Positions 32,624-41,200 of a DNA stretch of 64,000 nucleotides are shown piece by piece. The DNA lies in contig DAOUFY010000123.1 in the NCBI GenBank assembly GCA_034429745.1, forward strand, positions 15,276 through 79,275, read 5' to 3'. The first letter of the stretch is position 1. Every line of letters starts with the position of its first letter. The stretch is from JBAXBF01 sp034429745 (GTDB taxonomy: Bacteria > Chloroflexota > Anaerolineae > Anaerolineales > DRKV01). Both the position numbers and the translations under genes were made by a program. Below the pieces are notes generated by a model. The model had not been told where the DNA came from, did not search any database, and saw nothing but the letters and a program-made list of their open reading frames with translations.

Positions 32624-34732
32624 TTATTGCACTCCCCACAGCTGTATAGCCCCACCATCAGACCCTGAAGCAAGAACCTCACCATCTGGTGAAAAAGCTA
32701 CGCTCATCATCATGCCGGCGTCTCCCTCCAATGTACGTAGCAGCTCCCCATCTGCTGCCCGCCACAACCTCACACTCCCATCAGCCGACCCTGAGGCAAG
32801 AACAGTCCCGTCAGGCGAGAACGATATGCTCGAAATCCAATTCGTATGTCCTTCCAACGCGCGCAGCAACTCACCGTCCGCTGCTCGCCACAGCCGTACG
32901 GTACGATCCCCAGCCCCTGAAGCAAGCAATTTATCGTCTGGTGAGAAGGCTACGCTATATACCCCGTACGTATGTCCCTCCAATATGCGCAGCAACTCAC
33001 CGTCCGCTGCTTGCCACAGCCGTACAGTGTTATCCCCGGAACCTGAGGCAATGACCGAACCATCCGCTGAGTAAGATACGCTTAATATTCCATCCGTGTG
33101 CCCCTCCAACGTGTGCAGCAGCATACCATCCTTTACCCCCCACAAGCGCACAGTGTTATCTCCAGACCCCGAGGCAAGGATCGAGCTGTCAGGTGAGAAG
33201 GTTACACTCGTTACATAGGATGTGTGTCCCCATAGGGTACGCAGCAGCTCCCCGTCCGCTGCTCGCCACAGACGCACAGTGCGGTCCCCAGACCCTGTGG
33301 CAATGGTCAACCCATCCGCCGAATAAGCTATACTATTCACCCTATCCGTATGCCCCCACAACCTTCGCAGCAACTTACCGTCTGCTGCCCGCCATAGCCG
33401 CACAGTACCATTATCTGACCCTGAGGCAAGAACTGACCCATCCGCTGAGTAGGCTATGCTCATCACCTTATCCTTTTGTCGCTCCAGTGTGCGCAGCAGT
33501 TGTACTTGAGCAGCATTTGCAGCAGAAATTCGTCTTTCCTGCACCGTCGCAGTTGCGCTAAATCGTTCAGTGGCAATAATCTCGTCCTTCTGCTCTATAT
33601 CCTTCCTTTGCTGCCAACTTATCTCTTGTGTAAGCCCTTGTGCTACTCTCATTTGCGGTTCCATATCTTTCCTTTGCTGCCAAATGACACCCCAAGCAGC
33701 TATTATAAGAACAATAACCGCCGTTACCCATATCCACCTTTGAGTTAGTTGAAGGTTGGGGTGTTCCGCGGGAATCTTATTTGATAAAACTACCCTCTCC
33801 TCTGCTTTCATTCCATTATTAGCTTTAGCTTTCTTAATCACCGTGTCCTCTAGCTCACTTGCCCTCTTCTCTCCGCTTGACTGCGACACGTTTATCGCTG
33901 CTCCGATCAACTTTTTCATCGCACCAACCATCTCGTCCATCCCAGCATAGCGATCCCGCCAATCTTTTGCCAGCGCCTTGATTATCAAGTCCTCCGCTTC
34001 ATCCGGGAGATCAGTCATTATTTGCGATGGCTTTAGCAGTGGTTCTGTGGCTTGCTTGATGGCTATCGCCATCGGCGTGGTGGCTGTGTACGGCTTTCTC
34101 CCAGTTACCATCTCATAGAGAATCACCCCCAACGCATACTGGTCTGATTGTGGTAATGCCTCTCCTCTCCATTGCTCCGGCGCCATGTATTCCGGCGTGC
34201 CTACCCCAGCTCCACTCCTAGTCAATGCGGTCTCTTCCCCTTCCAGTATTTTCGCAACCCCAAAATCGGCAAGCATCAGCTCACCTGAGCGCGTGATCAA
34301 TATATTCGAGGGTTTTACATCGCGGTGTACTATTCCTTCTCCATGAGCATATTCCAATGCACAGGCTATGGGTAACAGTAGCTGTAGAGCTTCTATATAC
34401 GACAGCTGACAACGCTCCTGCAGTAAAGATTTGAGTGTCCCTTTAGGCAGATACTCCATCACTAGATACGGCGAACCCTCATATTCTCCATAATCATATA
34501 CCTTCACAATATTCGGGTGTGAAAGCCGCGCTAGCGATTTAGCCTCCCTCTCAAAACGCCTGAGAATACGCTTCAGAACAGCCGGCGCAAATTGCTCGGT
34601 GCGTATGACTTTGATAGCCACATGGCGCTCAAGACGCGTATCGTAAGCTTTATAAACTATAGCCATCCCCCCTTCCCCTATTTGCTCAAGAATATGGTAC
34701 CGCTCAAGATATTGTCCAACGAGATTGGTCAT
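32624..34732 (-). CDS. Membrane Ser/Thr protein kinase with WD40 repeat domain
   Basis: The start at 34732 (MTNLVGQYLERYHILEQIG) has AAGGAGG five bases upstream. The 702-residue product has a Hanks-type kinase domain (about 9-270): IGEGGMAIVYKAYD glycine loop, VAIKVI with the ATP-binding Lys, HRDVKPSNIL catalytic loop, and DFGVAKIL. A juxtamembrane stretch follows and a transmembrane helix at about 337-355. Outside are a short Gln/Glu-rich helical segment and seven WD40 repeats (each with ASGSxDxTVRLW) forming a beta-propeller. Such kinases are frequent in Chloroflexota and filamentous bacteria. The substrate is unknown. The propeller lies outside the membrane by topology and may sense a ligand or protein. 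Confidence 0.93.
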   Translation of the reverse strand: MTNLVGQYLERYHILEQIGEGGMAIVYKAYDTRLERHVAIKVIRTEQFAPAVLKRILRRFEREAKSLARLSHPNIVKVYDYGEYEGSPYLVMEYLPKGTLKSLLQERCQLSYIEALQLLLPIACALEYAHGEGIVHRDVKPSNILITRSGELMLADFGVAKILEGEETALTRSGAGVGTPEYMAPEQWRGEALPQSDQYALGVILYEMVTGRKPYTATTPMAIAIKQATEPLLKPSQIMTDLPDEAEDLIIKALAKDWRDRYAGMDEMVGAMKKLIGAAINVSQSSGEKRASELEDTVIKKAKANNGMKAEERVVLSNKIPAEHPNLQLTQRWIWVTAVIVLIIAAWGVIWQQRKDMEPQMRVAQGLTQEISWQQRKDIEQKDEIIATERFSATATVQERRISAANAAQVQLLRTLERQKDKVMSIAYSADGSVLASGSDNGTVRLWRAADGKLLRRLWGHTDRVNSIAYSADGLTIATGSGDRTVRLWRAADGELLRTLWGHTSYVTSVTFSPDSSILASGSGDNTVRLWGVKDGMLLHTLEGHTDGILSVSYSADGSVIASGSGDNTVRLWQAADGELLRILEGHTYGVYSVAFSPDDKLLASGAGDRTVRLWRAADGELLRALEGHTNWISSISFSPDGTVLASGSADGSVRLWRAADGELLRTLEGDAGMMMSVAFSPDGEVLASGSDGGAIQLWGVQ

Positions 34733-35249
34733 TGAGACCTCCTTTGCCAAGATTAATAAATCTTCCTAACAAACTACAATAGTTCAAATGATCATAATTT
34801 ACCTCTATCTTCTGTTCCTTGTGCACTCTTGGTAAACAAATCGCTTTCCAGCGTAAATTAGCATCCTTTCTTCCTTAACTTAATTTATCATCAATAGTGA
34901 ACATGATCATTTTAGGGGGCTATCAAACAAACTATATTTTTCCTAGGCTTCATTTATTAAAAAAGCAAAATTTATAGACACCAACTCTACCATTTTCATT
35001 ATAGCACCGGAATTTCGCATTGAGACATAAATCTCAATCTCTATGCTGTATCTTGCGTAACTTTTTTTAGAGAAGCGGGTTTTCTTTGTTAGGAAAAAGA
35101 TTCTCACCTGCGAGTTGCATTAGACAAAACGCTTCCCTTTAACCCAATCGGTTTTCAATTTAGTACCGTTATTGGCGAGCCTTAGCTTGCATAAGCAAAG
35201 GTGAGATTTTTTCTATCTAACTTCACGAAAAAAGGAGATCGTATTCAAG
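34733..35249. other. 517-base divergent intergenic region between the kinase and megasynthase genes
   Basis: No gene is seen here. The part near the kinase is AT-rich with a small dyad AAGAT-TAATAA-ATCTT (about 34750). The part near the megasynthase has two LacI-type operator cores (35124-35153). A ribosome site AAGGAG lies 12 bases before the megasynthase ATG. No convincing -35/-10 pair for the plus strand was found. Confidence 0.5.
35124..35153 (+). promoter_or_regulatory. Pair of LacI-type operator cores upstream of the megasynthase
   Basis: AAACGCTT (35127-35134) and AATCGGTT (35146-35153) both fit the AANCGNTT core, with centres 19 bases apart. The first shares the 12-mer AAAACGCTTCCC with the site at 32392-32405. 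Either could be chance; both are in promoter regions. Confidence 0.3.
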
Positions 35250-38200
35250 ATGAGTACTACTCAACCTATTGCGATTGTTGGTTTAGGTGCCATTTTGCCT
35301 GATGCGCTAAATGTTCAGGATTTTTGGCAAAACCTGCTTTCCGCTCGCTATAGCATTAGCGAGGTTACTAAAGACCGCTGGGACGAAGCTCTGTATTACG
35401 ACTCTGACCCAAGCGTTCCTGATAAAACTTATTCAAAAATTGGCGGGTTTGTGCGCGGTTTTCGTTTTGAGCCCCTAAAGATGAAGCTGCCTATTCCACC
35501 TAATGTCGCCGCTGTCATGGATGAAGCCCAGCAATGGGCTATCGTTGCCAGCTATCAAGCCTTGCAGGATTATGGTTACCCTCAACGCTCACTTGATCCA
35601 GAAAGGGTGGCGGTTATCTTTGGCAACTCTATGGCTGGCGAATATCATTATCGAACCAATATGCGCATCTTTTTACCAGAGTACGAACAAGCGCTGGCTT
35701 CCTCTGAAGCTTTTCGCCAATTAACCCCCGAAATTCAAGCGGCAATTTTGGAAGGGTTTAAATCCCAAATCCGCTCACGTATCCCCAACATCACCGAAGA
35801 TACCATGCCCGGCGAGCTTTCAAATATCATCGCCGGCAGGGTCGCTAACTTATTCAACTTCAGTGGGCCCAATTTTGTTACTGATGCAGCTTGTGCCTCA
35901 TCCTTCGCCGCACTTCAAGCAGCTATCGAAGGCTTGCAATCATACCAATTTGATGCTGTGCTTAGCGGCGGCATTGACCGCAATATGGGCGTTGAATCTT
36001 ATGTAAAGTTCTGCAAAATCGGCGCTCTTAGCCCGGATGGATCCCGCCCGTATGCCGATGGAGCTAATGGCTTCGTGATGGGTGAAGGTGCAGTGGTTTT
36101 CTTGCTTAAACGCCTAGCCGATGCCGAAAAAGATCAAGATCGCATCTATGCCGTTATCCGCGGAATAGGCGGCAGCAGTGATGGGAAAGGCAAAGGTATT
36201 ACTGCTCCCAACCCATTAGGTCAGCAGCGAGCTATTGAACGTGCTTGGAAAAACGCTGCTCTATCTCCGAGTACTGCAACTCTCATCGAAGGTCATGGCA
36301 CATCAACTCGAGTAGGTGATGTGGTTGAAGTGAACACATTGAATACGGTGTTCTCACCCTTCAATCTGCCAACCGCCTCGATAGCTTTAGGTTCAGTAAA
36401 ATCAAACATAGGCCATCTTAAAAGCGCAGCTGGAGCAGCTGGCTTGTTAAAAACCGTGCTTTCCCTTTATCATAAAAAACTCCTCCCCAACGCTAACTTC
36501 CATCGTCCAAATCCTAATTTAGACTTTGACCGTCTTCCTTTCTATGTGCTGACCACAGTAAAAGATTGGGATCAACCTAAAGCAGATATCCGCCGTGCCG
36601 GCATAAGTTCATTTGGGTTTGGTGGTACAAACTTCCATCTTGTCGTGGAAGAATATCTGCCCGGCTATGCCTTAAAGGGTTCCTCTTCTTACAGCGGCGT
36701 TGCATTGTCTGTTGCTCCTATTCAATCAGCTTCCCCTGCCCACGTTAATGCGCAAACGATCCCTCAATCAATACCTGCAACACAAGTACAGTCAGCTTCT
36801 CCCTCACCAGCACCTCAGCCTGCTAATGCTGATATTCAAGCCACTGTCCTCAAACTCGTCGCTGAAAAAACCGGCTACCCTGAGGATATGCTCGACCTAG
36901 ACCTCGACCTCGAAGCTGACCTCGGTATTGATACCGTCAAGCAAGCTGAACTCTTCGCCACCATCCGCCAGCATTTCGGCATCCCCCGCCGCGAAGACCT
37001 GCGCCTCGCTGACTACAATACCCTCGCTAAAGTCATCCAATTCATGCAAGAAGCTCTCTCAGGCAGTTCACCTGCCCAAGCACCTCAACCAACAACAGCA
37101 CCGCAGACAGCTCAGTCGGCTTCTCCCTCACCAGCACCTCAGCCTGCCAATGCTGATATTCAAGCCACTGTCCTCAAACTCGTCGCTGAAAAAACCGGCT
37201 ACCCTGAGGATATGCTCGACTTAGACCTCGACCTTGAAGCTGACCTCGGCATTGACACCGTCAAGCAAGCTGAACTCTTCGCTACCATCCGCCAGCACTT
37301 TGGCATCCCTCGCCGCGAAGACCTGCGCCTCGCTGACTACAACACCCTCGCCAAAGTCATCCAATTCATGCAAGAAGCCCTCTCAGGCAGTTCACCTGCC
37401 CAAGCACCTCAACCTTCACCAGCACCGCAGGCAGCTCAGCAAGCTTCTCCCTCCCCAGCACCTCAGCCTGCTAATGCTGATATTCAAGCCACTGTCCTCA
37501 AGCTCGTCGCTGAAAAAACCGGCTATCCTGAGGATATGCTCGACCTAGACCTCGACCTCGAAGCTGACCTCGGTATTGATACCGTCAAGCAAGCTGAACT
37601 CTTCGCCACCATCCGCCAGCATTTCGGCATCCCCCGCCGCGAAGATCTGCGCCTCGCTGATTACAACACCCTCGCCAAAGTCATCCAATTTATGCAAGAA
37701 GCCCTCTCAGGCAGTTCACCTGCCCAAGCACCTCAACCAACAGCAGCTGCAGCCATATCCGTTGAAAAGGCTACCTTGCCTCCTTCTGCACCTCAGGCGT
37801 CAGCCCAGCCCAGACAGCGTGGATTGCGCGGAATTCTCTTCCTCAGTGCAACCGATCCCCAATCTCTACAGCAGCAGTGCGAACAAGCAATTAATGCAAC
37901 CCGCAATGGGATTTTGCCAAATCAAGCTCCACTTTCCACTCATGAACTTTCTCAACCCGAACGATTAGCTATAGACTATGGCAGCGCTGAAGAACTTATA
38001 AAACGCGCTGAAAAAGCTCTTTCGGCTTTTGAAAACCCATCGCTTTGGCAAAATTTAACCGGGCAAGGCATTTATCGCTTCAGCGGTTCTAATAAAGACC
38101 ACAAAGTAGCTTTCCTTTTCCCCGGTCAAGGTTCTCAATATGCCAATATGCTGCGCGACTTATTTGATGTTTCTTCTTCGGTAAGAGATACTTACGCCGA

Positions 38201-41200
38201 AGCAGATGCCGTTATGACACCCCTTCTTGGCAAACCGCTTACCGACTACATTTTTTGTGAAAATACCGAAGAAGCTATTAAAGCCGCTGAAGCCGAATTG
38301 AAAAACACCATCATTACCCAGCCGGCTGTACTTACCGCAAATGTCGCTTTGATGCGTCTGCTGGGAGAATACAATATTCATCCCGATCTTGTGATTGGAC
38401 ACAGTCTTGGTGAATATGCTGCCTTAGTCGCAGCAGGAGTGCTCAGCTTTGCAGAAGCGCTTGAAGTTGTCAGTGCGCGCGGCCGTGAGATGAGCAAAGT
38501 TACTGTTGCGGATAACGGCACCATGGCAGCTATTTCTGCCCCTCTAGAAGTAGTCGAATCAACACTCAAGCAAATTGACGGCTATATCGTTATCGCTAAT
38601 ATTAATAGTCCTTCCCAGTCCGTGATTGCCGGGGAAACCGCTGCAGTTGCTTCAGCAATCGAAGCTTTTCAAGCTGCCGGCTACCAAGCAGTCAAACTAT
38701 CAGTATCTCACGCTTTTCACAGTAAAATTGTTGCACCAGCCAGCGAACCGTTGCGCAAAGTCATTCAGCGCATGCACATTCACCCCCCCAAGCTGCCTAT
38801 TGCAGCTAACGTTACTGGTGATCTATACCCCAACACAGTTGAGGAAATAACAGACTTGCTCTGTCAGCAGATTGCATCACCAGTTCAATTCATTCGCGGC
38901 ATCAATACGCTATACAATCATGGAGCTCGCATATTTGTGGAAGTTGGTCCCAAACGCGTCCTCAGTACTTTGGCTTTAGAAATCCTTAAAGACAAAAACG
39001 ATGTGTATATTTTTTCCACTAACCACCCACGCAAGGGCGGAATTGCCAGCTTCAATGAAGGGTTATGTGGCTTATATGCTTGCGGTTTGCCTCGTCAAAC
39101 AGCAGGAACAACAATCCAATCAACGCAGATGCCCTCCATCCCCAAGAATACTTCAATCAAATACACTAGCTTTCCTAAATGGAATGGCCGTCTTCCGTTA
39201 AGCGGTTCCGTGGTCATCAGTGGTGCAGGACTAGGTTTACCCGGTAAAGCTCACCACGTTTTCGAAGATGACAATATTCAACGGCTGCTCAATGGTGAAA
39301 TGCGCATTGATCCACTTCCTGAAGAGATTCGGCGTGAGATGGTCTCTCTGCGTATTACTCGTTTAGAAAAAAGCGAAAGTGGTGCGGTGATGGTACCTAT
39401 AGAATCAACCAATCAAGTAATAAAGCTAGCCGGTCAACGCGGTGCTTTTGATTTGCATCAGGAGTTTGGCATACCTCAGGAGAGAGTAGATGCCCTCGAT
39501 ATAACCACTCAGCTCGCTATCGCTGCCGGAATTGAGGCGCTGCGCGACGCAGGCATTCCACTAATAATGAATTTCCGTAAAACCAGCAAAGGCACTTATT
39601 TGCCTGACCGTTGGATGCTCCCTCCGGCTTTAGCTGACGAAACCGGCGTAATCTTTGCTTCCGCCTTCCCCGGCTTAGGTGGTATGGCAGAAGAGCTTGA
39701 ACGCTACTACACCGCCCAGCAAATTCAGGCCCAAATCTCAGAAATAAGCAGCTTGCTTGATCTTATACCTAATGATAATCAAGCTTTGCGTGAAAATCTG
39801 CTCAATCGCTTAGCGGAATTGGAAGAGCAATCGAAAGCTCATCCCTATCAATTTAACCGTAACTTCATCTTTCGTGTGCTGACGATGGGACATTCCCAAT
39901 TTGCTGAATACATTGGGGCGCGCGGTCCAAACACTGCGGTCAACGCTGCTTGTGCTACAACAACTCATGCCTTGGCTATAGCAGAAGATTGGATCCGCGC
40001 CGGACGCTGCCGCCGCGTTATTGTCATCGCCGGCGACGATCCAACAAGCGGCAGTATTGCTCCTTGGATCAGCGGCGGGATGTTCGCCAGCGGCGCAGCA
40101 ACCACGGAAGGTAATTTGCGCCTTGCTGCCCTACCCTTTGATCGGCGTCGTAACGGAATGCTTATGGGAATGGGCGCAGCTGCCCTTGTCGTAGAAGCTC
40201 AAGAAGCCCTTGTTGAACGCGGTATGACACCCATCTGCGAAATTCTTGCCTCCGTCATAGCTAACAGTGCCTTCCATGGAACACGCTTAAACATAGACCA
40301 TGTAAGTCAGGTAATGGACCGAGTACTGAGCGAAGCAGAAACTCGCTACGGCATTAAGCGTTCTGAGATTGCCCCTCATACAGTATTCATCTCACATGAA
40401 ACTTACACCCCGGCTCGCGGCGGCAGTGCTTCAGCTGAGATCCGTGCCCTGCGCTACACCTTTGGAGACCAAGCGGATAAAGTGATGATCGCCAATACCA
40501 AAGGTTACACTGGTCATGCTATGGGCGTCGGCATCGAGGACGTGCTTGCCACAAAAGCTCTGGAATACCAAATCGTTCCTCCGATTGCTCATATCAATGA
40601 TGGCTTTGAACCCGATCCGGAATTGGGCAACCTCAACCTCTCGCGTGGCGGCAAAGCTGATGTTCACTACGCCTTACGGCTTGGAGCAGGTTTCGGTTCT
40701 CAGATCGCCATGTCCTTGATGCGGAAAGTTGGCACCGCCGGGCAGCGTATTGACCATCCTCGCTACCAGAAGTGGCTATCCAACATCTCTGGTTACCCCA
40801 ACCCGACATTAGAGGTTGTTCAACATACTTTGCGGATCAAAAATGAAGGCGTCCCTCCTCAACCTCCTGCAGATTCTGAATGGCAATATGGTCAGGTTCC
40901 AAAGGCTTGGGCATTAGACGTACCGCCAACAGCAGATGCTTTCTTAGCTCACAGTGAGTCTATCCCTAGTGCTGATCAGTCCGAGATAACCCAACAACCA
41001 ACACCGCAGAGTCCGGCAGCAACTAGTCCAATTGAACATGCTGACCCAACAACCTTAGCTGAAGTAGCTCAACACGTTCAACGCGCCCTAGTAAACGGCT
41101 CAGACCCCCTCAGCCTGTCAGCATATAAAGAACTATTTGAGCCGGCAAGCAAACTCCCCCAAGTAAGTGAAGAAAAGAGGATTTCACTGCTTGCACCAAT

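Noticed and set aside
36928..37548. Several long out-of-frame ORFs across the carrier repeats
   Set aside because: They are repeats of each other in a shifted frame, caused by the tandem 324-base units within the megasynthase coding frame.
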